The notes beneath the pieces were generated by a model. That model worked only from the letters and a program-made list of their open reading frames with translations, had not been told where the DNA came from and did no database searches. A stretch of 64,000 nucleotides of DNA from Arion vulgaris (lineage: Eukaryota > Mollusca > Gastropoda > Stylommatophora > Arionidae), in contig CM036767.1 of the NCBI GenBank assembly GCA_020796225.1, positions 22,078,927-22,142,926 of the forward strand, written 5' to 3'. Shown in pieces: positions 38,441 to 49,204 of the stretch (positions within the stretch are counted from its first letter, which is position 1; each line of letters begins with the position of its first letter). Made by a program: the position numbers and the translations under genes.

Positions 38441-39090
38441 TCTCTATATCTCTACCAGAGAATAGTAAATAAGTAAAAAACACACTATGGAATCATTATC
38501 ATGTTCAGGTTAGAGTGGTTAAGATGTTAAATCGTTGCCTCGTCTTCCAAGAGTCATTGCAGGGCCGTGTCGTGCTAAGATACAAATAAGTGGCTGCATC
38601 AGGCGGAACCGTAAGGGGGCGACATAAGCAGCGAAACCAAAATACAATTCGAATCATTCAATAATTAAAAATCTTGACGCAACGCTTTTCTATATTAGTC
38701 TATGGTATTCCGATATTGAGGTATAGAATTTATGATTTATCGCACGCCTCTGCCTAAGCACTTTCGGTAACCTTTTATTCCGGTTTCTGGTGCAGGTGCA
38801 TCGTTGGCGTAGCAACGCGAAGTTATTATTTATGTTCGTATTATACCGCAGGTCCGCTCCTAAATTCTGAGGCGGCAATTATTACAAAAGACAACTGCAC
38901 GTGTTACGTGTTGATAGTTCTGCTTTGAGCGTAAAATTATTGACAATATTTGATTTTAATGTTAGTTTGTCTCTAGAAGGGACAAGTGGATGTGCTATGT
39001 TTAAACCAATAAATCAGATATATAATATATCTGTATCAGTATAATATTTTTAAAGGGCGAAGTTAAGAAAAACATTTAATGGTCGACATT
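38441..39090. other. Unassigned stretch
   Basis: TTAGAGTGGTTAAGATGTTAA at 38510 resembles a SINE A box, but no B box follows. GGCGGAACCGTAAGGGGGCG near 38597 may be from an old DNA transposon. The frame at 38690-38878 has no recognised motif. Confidence 0.5.
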
Positions 39091-39094
39091 TCGA

Positions 39095-39335
39095 AGACCT
39101 GCATTATACTTGAGAAAATCTACCGCACGGCCCTGGGTTATGGATTCCAATCCGAACCGCGTCGCTCTGTTCACGAGTGCATTTTTTTCTTAGAGACCTA
39201 TAAAATTATTTCCGGAGCTATTGTGTTCGTGATTTATGCAAAACTCGCAGCATGGGGCGTGTCATTTCTGCGGAGAGGGACCGATCCATATGGGGTAAGC
39301 CCCGGTGCTATGAAGTCAATCCTTCGGCTTTAGGA
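39095..39335 (+). mobile_element. S1 SINE, head degraded
   Basis: CTGTTCACGAGTGCATTTTT, TCCGGAGCTATTGTGTTCG, CATATGGGGTAAGCCCCGGTG and GAAGTCAATCCTTCGGCTTT are S1 body and end. The A box is lost and GGATTCCAATCC is a decayed B box. Confidence 0.82.
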
Positions 39336-39600
39336 CCTTTAAACAAATATGTCATCTACATTCTTGCGAATATGGAAACATATATTTTCCTTTGTTGACA
39401 GGTAGACATATCCAAATATCACAACACGAACTATATTACTCTAGGAAAAAAGAACACCAGACAGTATCGACGTTTTCACTAACAGCTCTTCATCAATCAA
39501 ATGATATAAAAGACTGATAAGGTGGGAAATAACATTAACAGTAGACAACCAAAAAAAAACAGTTTCCTTAAAAATCATGATTAACTATTCTAAGAATAGT

Positions 39601-39999
39601 GGATCTAATAAGAGCAACATGACTCAAGTAGTAACGAAAGTTAAATAATATATTATTGGATCTTATAAGAGCAACATGACTCAAGAAGCAACGAAAGTTA
39701 AATAATATATTATTGGATCTTATAAGAGCAACATGACTCAAGTAGTAGCGAAAGCTAAATAATATATTATTGGATCTTATAAGAGCAACATGACTCAAGA
39801 AGCAACGAAAGTTAAATAATGTAATAGTGGATCTTATAAGAGCAACATGACTCAAGAAGCAACGAAAGTTAAATAATGTAATAGTGGATCTAATAAGAGC
39901 AACATGACTCAAGTAGTAACGAAAGTTAAATAATGTAATAGTGGATCTAATAAGAGCAACATGTCTCAAGAAGAAAGAAAAGTTAAACAATATAATTTG
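39601..39999. repeat. Minisatellite, 57-bp unit, 7 copies
   Basis: Exactly seven 57-bp units with GGATCT(A/T)ATAAGAGCAACA and AACGAAAGTTAAATAAT. The 183-codon minus-strand frame across it is an artefact of 57 being divisible by three. Confidence 0.97.
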
Positions 40000-40020
40000 G
40001 GTTTGGTAACGTTTACCAAA

Positions 40021-40265
40021 TTGGAGCGTTTGACCGAGTGGTTTAGATTGCGGGTCCCATGCGGGAGACCCGGGTTCAATCCAGGGTAAGACTAATGAGT
40101 GCTTTTCTGTAGGGGGCACAAAGAAAAATCATAACCTGAACAGTTTCTTGGCAACTGCACTAGCCACGCGGCCATTACATTCCACATCGTAATGCCCCAC
40201 CCCCCTCTCCTGCCCTACACCGCCCTAATAAGCGATATTACAGACAGTAACCACAGTTGTTTTTT
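40021..40265 (+). mobile_element. S6 SINE
   Basis: The tRNA-like head TTTGACCGAGTGGTTTAGAT (A box) and GGGTTCAATCCAGGG (B box) is followed by TTTTCTGTAGGGGGCACAAAG, AATCATAACCTGAACAG and CACGCGGCCATTACATT. The second copy is 46140-46372. The head resembles a tRNA with a long variable arm, but its ends do not pair. Confidence 0.82.
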
Positions 40266-40269
40266 TTAA

Positions 40270-40450
40270 ATGTTAGCATTAGAGGAAGACCACGAACAAG
40301 ATGGTTAGATGGTATAGCAGAATCTAACCAATAAGCTAAAATAACAATCATCAAGACCACCAGGACGGCGCAAGACAAAACCAGAAAACTACGACACTTC
40401 ACAACAATTATGTATCATCAGTGTGATGACAAAAGAAGAAGAAGATGATA
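40270..40450 (+). mobile_element. LINE-C extreme 3' end
   Basis: AGAGGAAGACCACGAACAAG, GGTTAGATGGTATAGCAG and CCACCAGGACGGCGCAAGAC match LINE-C at 10660-10760. The tail AAAAGAAGAAGAAGATG is present. Confidence 0.82.
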
Positions 40451-40629
40451 TTAGAGTAACCAGTAATTAACCACTATTCCACATGTATGGTTTCAAACTA
40501 ACTAACACAATATAACCACAGCCTTCTCTTGCATTTTGTACAAGACGGGTTAGAACAGTTGGGCGGGAGGGTCAGGGGGCGGAGATCCCACACTGTAAAA
40601 ACAAAGTAAACAAATACGAAACAGAAATA

Positions 40630-40895
40630 TAACAAACAAATGCTTCTTCTTCTTTGCGTTCATTTTTATACCACCAATTTTAATCACTCTTTTGATATGT
40701 TTGATCTTTGCCAAGAACGTGTATACGTTGCGCATTGGTTTGGTAGGCCCTAAACGCATAGACTTCTACACGTTTAGGACACGTGCATCCGATGTCAGCC
40801 AAACCTCCTAAATCGTCTCTTACGACATGCTGACAGGTAAGGGTGGTTATATTTTTACACCCCAAATTTGGGTCCCGGTAACCACTCGGGTAAAA
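40630..40895 (-). mobile_element. S7b element, full length
   Basis: Tail TTCTTCTTCTTTGCGTTCATT, middle CTAAACGCATAGACTTCTAC, then CATCCGATGTCAGCC and head ACCCAAATTTGGGTCCCGGTAACC. It is the reference copy for the partial S7b at 16960-17095. Confidence 0.75.
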
Positions 40896-41162
40896 CAAAT
40901 ACAAAATCAGTGACATAATATACAAACACAAAAAAACAGAGGCAGAATGAATAAACACAAAAACAGTGACATAATATATAAACACAAAAACAGTGACATA
41001 ATATATAAACACAAAAAACAGAGGCAGAATAAACAAATACAAAAAACAGAGGCAGAATAAACAAATACAAAAAACAGAGGCAGAATAACAAATACAAAAA
41101 CAGAGGCAGAATACAAATAAACAGAGTAGAATGACAAATACAGAGACAGAATGAACATAACC
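40896..41162. repeat. Irregular array, about 23-30-bp units
   Basis: Two unit types alternate: AAACACAAAAACAGTGACATA and AAATACAAAAAACAGAGGCAG. It abuts the S7b head. Long minus-strand frames with CLCFLYLF repeats are translations of the array. Confidence 0.92.
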
Positions 41163-41524
41163 TGCTTACCACAATTTAGAAGTATAATTGTTGTGTGTTC
41201 TTCTGTTTGCTGTCGTTCTTATCAACAAATTTAACCACCCCCTTGTGGCCTGTGTGTTTTGCGCTGGGAACGTGAGTACGCTCAACCCGCGCTAGTGTCC
41301 AACAGCATGAAGGAGATGTACAACCGAATGTCGACCCTTAACCTAAAGTGATGCTTGGGTTTGTCTGACCTGACATTTCCAGACATCATCAATTCTTCCT
41401 GGCACTGAATGTTGTTCATGCTTTATTGATCACTGTTCAGCCAATTCAGTCTAGCTTGTTTATGATCTCAGCAGAAGAGCATGTGCTTGCTGTGTCACTA
41501 TTTTTTCTAATGAAGTGGGCATCG
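41163..41524. other. Unassigned stretch
   Basis: No repeat copy or coding signal recognised. Confidence 0.5.
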
Positions 41525-41790
41525 TTCTTCTTCTTCTTTCTTCTTCAAACGCTCCATATCGACCACTTGTTAACCATTCTTTGTGATTTATATGTGATCT
41601 GAGCCTAAAGAGCGATTGTACGTTGTGCCAGTTATGCGCCTACAAGTAGGCCAGCACATCCGATTTCTGCAATGCTTGGTATTTACTAGGGTAGCTTTCC
41701 TAGGTCCTACATCAATCTCCTCTTACGACATGCCTTGTAGGTCACAGTGTTACTATACTGCTTCCCTTGCGCACCCCGGCACCACACAGA
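41525..41790 (-). mobile_element. S7 element
   Basis: TTCTTCTTCTTTCTTCTTCAA tail, AACGCTCCATATCGACCACTT, then CAGTTATGCGCCTACAAGTA and GCACCCCGGCACCACACAG. Near full length and close to the apparent consensus. Confidence 0.87.
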
Positions 41791-41889
41791 TAACACAACA
41801 ATTCAAGATTATATCAATATATTACCATATCAGAATTATATTATAACATTATAAGAACATTATAGCATTATATATATGGCCTTTTTCGT

Positions 41890-42250
41890 CTTTACAGACA
41901 GACAATTGGCAAGTGTTTCACTGTGACAACTTCTGAGTTTTCTCTTGTCTCTCTTGTCTTTCAGCCCATCCCTAAGGCTCTCTTCAAAGATTCTGCACCT
42001 TTGCGCAATGTTGTTTTCCATATATCTCGATCATCAGCCAGTTTTTCCCATTTGCTGGGACCGATAGAAGAGTTATTCATTGAAGCCTTGCAGACATCTT
42101 TATATCTGAGCAGTGGTCTGCCTTGGTGCCTCTCCCTCTCCGAAAGTTCACAGAACATTTGTTTTAGAATGCGGCCATTGTCCATTATTCGCACATGCCC
42201 TAGCCATTTAAGTCTTCCACTGCTGAGCTAACCCAAGATGAAAGTATGGA
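41890..42250 (-). mobile_element. LINE-H 3' end
   Basis: The minus-strand frame at 41961-42194 encodes RIMDNGRILKQMFCELSERE, then RHQGRPLLRYKDVCKASMNN, then KWEKLADDRDIWKTTLRKGA. The GRP-LRYKDVCK motif marks the C-terminal tail of a common animal LINE reverse transcriptase. Just upstream, read on plus, CCTAGCCATTTAAGTC encodes the WLGH part. It is a single copy in this window and 5'-truncated. Confidence 0.85.
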
Positions 42251-43384
42251 AGGAATAACATTATATTTTTATTATAACAATAGATACTATAACAACAATA
42301 TAACATCAGAATTATATTATAACAGTAAGTATTTTAATAACAAAACTCAAGAAAAAGAATCAAAATTAGGAAGTTTTCCAAGATAACTTTTTTTTACAAA
42401 ACAATATAAGAAATCGCAAAACTATTGTTCGTTCCAAAATTTGTGAACACACTAAGGTCTAATTTTACGAAATCTAACTGATGGATAAATGTATTTTTGG
42501 CAGACACGACCTTACGAATTCATGTTTAACTAATTGGTAGGTAGCTTGGTCGATGCAAAAAAAGTCTTTTGTTCTATAATTTTTTATAAGAATAACAAAA
42601 TGATCATCAAAGTTTAGAATTTATAGTAATACACAAAATTGTGGCGAATGTTTGCAAAGCTCAATGACATTCGTTAGGATACATTGTGAGCTGATTAATT
42701 CCACGGGTTCCCGATTTTCACTTGCGCTATTGCATGTTTAGCACGCAAATGCGTAATATATAGAAAAACGTGATAAGAGCACTGCTAAACTTCTTCATGT
42801 ATACCAAATCAACATCGCTGTTATTTTAGTAATAACACATAAGTAAATATTGACAGCACTAAATGTTTGGGTGGTCAAAAATACTTTAGGAAGGTCGCCA
42901 CTGTTACCTATATAAATATGTAAAAATCAATATGTTCTGTCAAATTGAAAGTTTACCAATCAGTCGGTAAAGATGTTCACGAACTTTAGAACGAACTACA
43001 GCCAGATTGAGAATTGCTTTACTAAGAGGATGCAAACAAGTTTCTCCTATTTTCTCAGACTTTCTGCAGATATTCACTTTTACAAAATGGCGTTCTCAAT
43101 CTTTTTGTTTCTTGTCAGACTGACTGACGTAAGTGATCATATCTCTCCGCAACGACATTGCACATGCACTTGTTTTATAATTACAATATGAAGTTTTTTT
43201 GTTAGTTCTTGTCATTCATTCAAATGTACAGCAGTTTCTCTTGAGCTTCTCTATTTCTCATTTAATTTTTATCTTATTCTGCTAGTTCTACTGTCGTTTT
43301 TTTGCTTTATCGTTCTAAAAAATGTCGTCATTGTGATGTGGATTAATCTTCATTAGAGCATCGTTTCTTTATAACTTCTACCCC
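42251..43384. other. Longest stretch with no recognised repeat
   Basis: 1.1 kb of AT-rich sequence without tandem repeats or copies elsewhere in the window. The 72-codon frame at 42973-43191 (MFTNFRTNYSQIENCFTKRM at its start) shows no recognised motif. It is the best candidate here for single-copy host DNA. Confidence 0.5.
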
Positions 43385-43537
43385 AGAGGCCATAGATATG
43401 TGGTTTTACAGAAGAATGATGAGAATCCCATGTACTGCTAGAATGACGAATGTGACCACGGCACAGAGAAAATTTATTATCAATATAAGAAAGAGGAAGT
43501 CATCATTTTTCAGACATGTGATGAGAAGGGTAGGTTT

Positions 43538-43745
43538 GCCCACCTGCCCAGAGTGTTCGTAGCTCGTTGGACTACGGGTGACTAGCCCTTTGTGAGTGCT
43601 GGTTCAATTCCGCGGGCTGGCCGAAAAGCCACAGGTTCTCCAGATTTATGGTGTTCGTGGCACCGAACCGACGGGTTACGATACCCATGGCACCGAGCTG
43701 AAGAACTGAAAAGCTCAAGTGCTTCTGGATCGGGAAAAAAAATGA
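43538..43745 (+). mobile_element. S3 SINE nested in LINE-B
   Basis: It starts GCCCACCTGCCCAGAGTG, has B box TGGTTCAATTCCGCGGG and body GTGTTCGTGGCACCGAACCG, and ends in AAAAAAAATGA. TAGGTTT at 43531-43537 and 43746-43752 is a 7-bp target duplication. It is about 208 bp, like the nested copy at 20183-20392. Confidence 0.88.
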
Positions 43746-43789
43746 TAGGTTTATATAAGATTGTGACAACCGGTAAAGTCGAAGGGAGA

Positions 43790-44059
43790 TTTCTTCTTCA
43801 GCGATCTCTAGTCATGCTCTTAATTTACTGTGGACCACAAACTGGGCAGTCAGCTTCAGGTCTGTCAGGTTTCCTTCTTCAACGATCTCTGGTCATGCTC
43901 TTAATTTGCTGTGAACCACAAACTTGGCAGTCAGCTTTAGGTCTGTCAGGTTTACCAAAGCTTAGTTTTCAGGTCGACTGGACTGTGGCCACATAGTTGC
44001 ATCTCAGCTCACCTAGGAGAGGACAGTCTTGCAGGACATGCTCCGGTGTCTGCTCCGCG
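43790..44059 (-). mobile_element. 3' end of another RNase H-type LINE, nested in LINE-B
   Basis: Minus strand: TPEHVLQDCPLLGELRCNYV, and, in each of two 79-bp repeats, PDRP-AD-CPVCGPQ-like sequence (the second copy has a changed residue). The CPxCG...H...C arrangement is the C-terminal zinc-knuckle region of I/Jockey-type LINEs. The 79-bp segment with GATCTCT(A/G)GTCATGCTCTTA is duplicated at about 43793 and 43872. Confidence 0.65.
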
Positions 44060-44395
44060 GAAGGAGACGAGACACAGAAAGCAAGAGAGAAACACGTTTA
44101 GATAGCCTGACTTCATGTCACGGAAGAGCGTCAACATCTCCTGATATGATTGTAAATACCATGGACAGAGATTTGTTGAGATTCATGATCGCCTACGAGA
44201 GCCAGCACGTCACGTGATGATTGCGATGACCACAGAAGCGAGCCTACCGAACATCAGTACACGTATCTTTGATATCTGTTTGGGAAACTGAGCACCTCTA
44301 GGTCTGTCCAGATCACTATGACGACGGTTCAGTAACCAAATAAACAATAATTACCCCAGTATGTATTCCAACTGTAGTTAGATGTCTATTCATCA

Positions 44396-44765
44396 ACTGG
44401 TGTCTGCACAGAATAGAGGGACTGAGATGGTATGATAGGGTCACAAATGAAAAATTAATGAAGAGAACAAGACAGATTCCAGTGAATCAAGAGGTTAAAA
44501 AAAGACGCTGGCGCTGGATAGGACACACTTTACGAAAACCTGAGGGGAATATAACAATAAGGGTCTTTTCCTGGAACTCGTAGGGACAGTGAAAGAAGGG
44601 GAGGTTGAGAAATACATGGAGACTAGATTTGGAGGCAGAGATCAACAATATAAAGAAGGCCTGGAGGGAGCTGCAGGAGATAGCTAGAGATAGGAAGACT
44701 TGGCATTAGTTGGTTGAGGGCATGTGCCCCAATCTGGGTTCAAAAGGTAGAGAGAGAGAGAGAGT
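44396..44765 (+). mobile_element. LINE-A2 3' end
   Basis: Broken frames encode LRWYDRVTNEKLMKRT, KKRRWRWIGHTLRKPEGNIT, RNTWRLDLEAEINNIKKAWR and ELQEIARDRKTWH. This is the C-terminal tail of a LINE reverse transcriptase. The end has an AGAGAGAGAGAG run. 5'-truncated. Confidence 0.85.
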
Positions 44766-45060
44766 TAGATTTCTCAAAATTATTCTCTACAAAAGATGTG
44801 TACGTAAAGTAAGTTTTCTTGTTTGAGATAAATCGGCGAATTAATGTAACGGAATCGAGGCAAAGTATATTCATTCTACGCAGCAGTTGATTGATTGATT
44901 GATTGATAGGAAAATCATCATTGCACTTCAGTGAGCAACCATGTGTACTCCGATCTCTTTCTTACACAGAGAGATCTCAGCTGTAGTGCATACTTCTGTA
45001 GCATCTTCGAGAGTTGCCGATGTAATTTAGAAGATGGTGAGGATATTTTGTAGGAGTTGT

Positions 45061-45548
45061 ATTATTTTATCTTTCTAATGCATTTAGTCTGAGCTACTGC
45101 TTTCTTGGCTGCTCCTCGATTATTATTTTATCTTTCTAATGCATTTAGTCTGAGCTACTGCTTTCTTGGCTGCTCCTCGATTATTATTTTATCTTTCTAA
45201 TGCATTTAGTCTGAGCTACTGCTTTCTTGGCTGCTCCTCGATTATTATTTTATCTTTCTAATGCATTTAGTCTGAGCTACTGCTTTCTTGGCTGCTCCTC
45301 GATTATTATTTTATCTTTCTAATGCATTTAGTCTGAGCTACTGTTTTCTTGGCTGTTCCTCGATTATTATTTTATCTTTCTAATACATTTAGTCTGAGCT
45401 ACTGTTTTCTTGGCTGTTCCTCGATTATTATTTTATCTTTCTAATACATTTAGTCTGAGCTACTGTTTTCTTGGCTGCTCCTCGATTATTATTTTATCTT
45501 TCTAATGCATTTAGTCTGAGCTACTGTTTTCTTGGCTGTTCCTCGATT
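45061..45548. repeat. Minisatellite, 61-bp unit, 8 copies
   Basis: 488 bases hold eight units with ATTATTTTATCTTTCTAATG and CTTTCTTGGCTGCTCCTCGA. The unit aligns with the S2 interior around 20440-20500 (TCTTCTCGATTTT on the minus strand). The first four copies share ACTGC and the last four ACTGT, so groups expanded separately. Confidence 0.97.
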
Positions 45549-45770
45549 TTAAACTGCGAATTGTTCTTTTACGTGCTCAACTTAAACACGACAACTATGT
45601 TGTATCGTTCGTTACTGAAAGGATAAACATGACAACTTTGTTGTATCGTTCGTTACTGATAGGACTAGGAACTCAATCTCACCTACACTAATATCAGAGA
45701 TCTCTGGAAAAATATAATGATTGCTTCACGAGGGAACGAACCGGGTAACTTTGGAACGAGAGGCGGGCAC

Positions 45771-45812
45771 CTAACCTCTAACCTCTAACCTCTAACCTCT
45801 ACCCCACAGAGA
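45771..45812. repeat. CCTCTAA heptamer run in the S2 head
   Basis: About five CCTCTAA-type units replace the single ACCTCTA of normal S2 heads (near the A box). It is a local slippage expansion. Confidence 0.9.
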
Positions 45813-45843
45813 CAATCAACATCAGTACCGAGGCTATATCGTT

Positions 45844-46049
45844 TATACAACATTATCAGCTCTGTTGCTTGCTGCTATACAACATTATCAGCTCTGTTGC
45901 TTGCTGCTATACATCATTATCAGCTCTGTTGCTTGCTGCTATACAACATTATCAGCTCTGTTGCTTGCTGCTATACAACATTATCAGCTCTGTTGCTTGC
46001 TGCTATACAACAATATCAGCTCTGTTGCTTGCTGCTATACAACATTATC
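45844..46049. repeat. Minisatellite, 32-bp unit, about 6.4 copies
   Basis: Units TATACAACATTATCAGCTCT and GTTGCTTGCTGC; variants ATCATT and ACAATA in single copies. All three forward frames are open because the unit lacks stops; none is a gene. Confidence 0.96.
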
Positions 46050-46139
46050 TGTACTTTCATTTATCTTATTCATCTATACAACATTAACTGCCCTACCATT
46101 TAATTCTTTACTTTTTCGGCTATATCGTTTAGTTGAATA

Positions 46140-46372
46140 TGTACACTTCGGATGAGAGTCTGACCGAATAGATTACAGATTAAAGTGTGCCTCCCATGTG
46201 TTCAATTCACGGTAAGGTCTAGGATTTTTTTCTGTTGTGGGCATAATGAAAAATCCTAACCTGAACAGCTTGGTCAAGTCTGCACTTGTCATGCGGCCAT
46301 TAATTTGTCAGGCAATGGTTCCACTGTTCTACATCATAAACAAAACGATACTACAGGTAGTAATGACAATTA
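46140..46372 (+). mobile_element. S6 SINE, diverged
   Basis: GTGTTCAATTCACGGTAAGG (B-box region), TTTTTCTGTTGTGGGCATAAT, AAATCCTAACCTGAACAGC and CATGCGGCCATTAAT match S6 at 40021-40265 in order. Confidence 0.75.
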
Positions 46373-46834
46373 TTTGTTTTTTAATACTTTTCAAATTCTT
46401 GTAAACGAAATACCACAAACTGAAGTGAATAGAAATTTTCAAACAATTACCGAATCCGTTTCCTTAGCATTTCATCTTGAATTGAATTTTTCCGAATTGA
46501 ATTGTCTGTAAATACAAACATTCTGTCCGTGCTAGAATGGCTGCTAGCAGATCGTTTGTCTGTTCAGGCGCATGTTGAGAAAAAAATGCAGCTGGGAGAA
46601 CCAAATTTGGGTGAGTTTAATGAGGCTACAGCATGAAAGAAAATGTGTTATGCTAAAATACATGATACAGGGAAGAGATTGTGACGCAGGTTGTGAGTTG
46701 TAGTAGCATAAATGCTTTCATGTAACCCAACACATAATACACAAGTTGGAGATATTTCAGGATAAATTTTTAAGAAAAATCCTGCACATTTTATGTCCAA
46801 ATACCATAACAAATGAGAAACTGTTGAATCCAAC
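46373..46834. other. Unassigned stretch
   Basis: No repeat copy or credible frame recognised. Confidence 0.5.
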
Positions 46835-47120
46835 GGACTGTGCATCTCTGGATAGCATCATTAAAAGATAAAGATGGAGGTGGATTGGACATGTATGTCG
46901 TATGCCAGTAGGGGCGTTGGCTAGGATAGCTCTCAGATGGACAGCGGATGGGAAGAAAAGGTCTGGACGTCTAAAGGAAACATGTATAGGAACTCTGGTG
47001 AGAGAGCTGAAGGAGTGTGGTCTGACGTGGGAGACGGTTGATAGAAAGGCAGGAAAACGACAACAGTGGAAGTCTCTTGTGGAAGCTGTATGTGTCAATA
47101 TGGACACGAAGAGGATATAG
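46835..47120 (+). mobile_element. LINE-I 3' end
   Basis: Encodes RWRWIGHVCRMPVGALARIA, then LRWTADGKKRSGRLKETCIG, then GLTWETVDRKAGKRQQWKSL up to MDTKRI and a stop. The IGHVxRMP and GKRxxGRxKET motifs are the C-terminal region of a LINE reverse transcriptase. One copy in the window; 5'-truncated, and the last 73 codons are open. Confidence 0.83.
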
Positions 47121-47279
47121 AATAGTTAGAAATATTTGTTATGAGCTGCTTAAATGCAGCGTATTTGGTACACAACAGTTTGTTGTAGACACAGGAGCAA
47201 ACAACGTTAGATTGCAGGAAAGTGATAAAGTTTGAAATGGGATGGATACAAATGTTTGTAATATCTCATTTAGAATTGT

Positions 47280-47925
47280 TAATGACACTGGGTAAACTAT
47301 AGGAAAGGTGGGATCGTGGAAAAATGAAGGAGAATATGTTGGATGGTCTGACATCGTCATTCGACAATAAATGATCTGTGTAAATTATGAAATCTTGTAA
47401 ATCACTGAAAAAGCAATCAATAAGATAGCTAGGAGCCACAGAGATGTGGTTTCACAGAAGAATGCTGACAATTTCATTGATGCCAAAAACAACAGCAAAC
47501 AATGAGGTTCTAAAAGAGGCTTGAACGCAGCGAACCGTGCTAACAAATATAAGAATTGAATAAATCAATTTTTTCGTACACATAATGTGAAGAACTAAAC
47601 AATACGACAGAGAGAAGAAAACAAATGATGATATTTTAAATCAGGCTTGCACTCAAAGAAAAAGAATAAGAATCAAACAATCAGCTGGCATAAAATGCGA
47701 AGAGAAGGTATAGAACATTTGGTGACAACTGGAAGAATTCAGGAAAGGAGAGATCGTGAAAGACAGAGGAGGAAGAAGATGTTGAATGGTCTGATATGGT
47801 GGTTAGACAAATGATCGATGTCAGAACTGATTAACTGTACCAGGGAGAGAGATAGAGAGAGAGAGAGTTGTAGAGAGACATGATCGCATAATCCAGCAGA
47901 CATAATAGTTGATTGATAGAAATCT
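47280..47925 (+). mobile_element. LINE-B copies, two diverged pieces
   Basis: 47280-47380 has GGTGGGATCGTGGAAAAATG and TTGGATGGTCTGACATCG. 47430-47925 has CACAGAGATGTGGTTTCACAG, CATTTGGTGACAACTGGAAG, AAAGACAGAGGAGGAAGAAG and GACATGATCGCATAATCCAGC. Both are LINE-B 3' halves without open frames. A GA run lies at about 47850-47866. Confidence 0.7.
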
Positions 47926-47947
47926 TGAGAGCTGTGTTGATATGTGT

Positions 47948-48135
47948 GCTATCTGGGGGTCTGTGGCTAGGTGGTTAAGTCCTGGCCTTGCGAGTCGAAG
48001 GTTGTGAGTTCGAATCCGGACCACACCCTTCTGTTCACGAGTGCATATTTTCCAAAGACACCTAGGATTATTGCCGGAGCTACGGAGTTCGTGCTTTGTG
48101 CAATACTCTTGGCACGTGACATGCAGTTCTGTTGA
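47948..48135 (+). mobile_element. S1 SINE, 3'-truncated
   Basis: Head GTCTGTGGCTAGGTGGTTAA and B box GAGTTCGAATCCGG are both intact; the body reads CTAGGATTATTGCCGGAGC and CTTTGTGCAATACTCTTGG, but the last 70 bases are missing. Confidence 0.88.
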
Positions 48136-48159
48136 TTGTTACTGATAGTATTCTAAATG

Positions 48160-48720
48160 TCATCATTATCAGGTGCCGTGCCAGCTGGTGTAAACGATCA
48201 TGTATCTGCACAAATCTCTGTCTCTGGTGTTTGCTATCATCTCAGATGTTGACGCTCTTCCGAACCCTGAGGACAGGCCATCCACAATTTTCTCTCTCTC
48301 TGTCTTTCTCTGTCTCGTCTTCCCTCGATTGTAACCAGTTGTCACAATGTGTACTGAAACACACTTTCTCATCACATGCCCGAAAAATGATGACTGCATC
48401 AGTCTTATATTGATGATAAGTTTTCTGTGTCTTGACCTCATTCAACACTTCCACATTAGTCATTTTAGCAATCCATAGGGCTCTCATCATTCTTCTGTAA
48501 AACCACATCTCTGTGGCCCTCGGAGATTTTTCGATCTTTGTGTTTATTGTCCATGACTCGCATCCGTTTGTCAGTATTGATTCTATGTAGCATTGAATAG
48601 CTCGCATTCTGATCTCAATTGACAAGAACTTGTTGCATATAATGCTTGCATTTTCTGAAACGATGTTTTCTCTTGCCCTATTCTGCCTTTATTTCTGATC
48701 TGTAAGTTAACTGCATTTGA
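48160..48720 (-). mobile_element. LINE-B 3' half
   Basis: Minus-strand frames (48242-48625 and 48169-48441) encode RMRAIQCYIESILTNGCESW, then TEMWFYRRMMRALWIAKMTN, then HRKLIINIRLMQSSFFGHVM and ERKIVDGLSSGFG-like sequence. The two frames overlap across one shift. ATCATTATCAGG at 48163 is the family tail. Confidence 0.87.
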
Positions 48721-49204
48721 AAATAGGTGTCGGCGAAAAGTAATGAACATAAAATGCGATGAATTCAGGAGAAGGGATGAATTGCACAGTTTATAACTGT
48801 TATATCGCCCAGTTCTATAGAATGTCATCAGTGTTATTGTTTAGTTGTAAGCAACATTAGCGACTATCGTTTAGTTGTATACAACATCACACCCTATCCA
48901 GGTTACAGTGATCCGATCTTGTTTCTCCGCTGGTCGAAATCGATTTGCTCTAGAAAATCGTTTTATGATACCGTGCGACCTCTTGGATGAAACGCACTAC
49001 ATTCTTCTGTTTATTGACACTCTAATCTTCTCATGCTTACTTATATTTGTCTATACAATCTTCTGTTTATTGACACTCTAATCTTCTCATGCTTACTTAT
49101 ATTTGTCTATACATGTTTGTGTTATATTTTATTATAATTTTTTTTTTTTATTTAATGGGGTTTTTTTTAAATTTCTATCTCCGATTTTATTTCTTTGAGA
49201 TATT
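48721..49204. repeat. Mostly unassigned; 56-bp duplication and a T-run
   Basis: 49003-49058 repeats at 49059-49114 (TCTTCTGTTTATTGACACTC). A T-rich run follows at 49135-49170. The remainder is unassigned. Confidence 0.7.

Larger units (their letters stand above)
43385..44225 (+). mobile_element. LINE-B copy interrupted twice
   Basis: Three pieces form one LINE-B 3' half: 43385-43537 (ATGTGGTTTTACAGAAGAATG, encoding WFYRRMM-type sequence), 43746-43789 (GATTGTGACAACCGGTAAAG) and 44060-44225 (GACGAGACACAGAAAGC, then ACATGATT-like GATCGCCTACGAGAGCCAGC). S3 fills the first gap and a second LINE fills the next. Compare the uninterrupted copy at 51480-51830. Confidence 0.8.
44885..45825 (-). mobile_element. 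S2 SINE swollen by an internal 61-bp array
   Basis: The minus-strand copy has tail TTGATTGATTGATTGATAGG, 3' part CGATCTCTTTCTTACACAGAG, then the array, then TTCTTTTACGTGCTCAAC, a 50-bp duplication near 45586-45660, and the head CCCACAGAGAC. Outside the array it is a normal S2. The array has doubled its length to 940 bp. Confidence 0.87.

Noticed and set aside
40021..40095. Functional tRNA gene
   Set aside because: A and B boxes are present but the first and last seven bases do not pair into an acceptor stem, and a shared SINE body follows.
39568..40119. 183-codon minus-strand open frame
   Set aside because: Most of it is the translation of seven 57-bp units; 57 is divisible by three. The rest is antisense to an S6 SINE.
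45771..45812. Telomere-like CCTCTAA run
   Set aside because: It sits in the head of an S2 SINE where a single unit is normal, and is only about five units long. It is not the usual animal telomere repeat TTAGGG.
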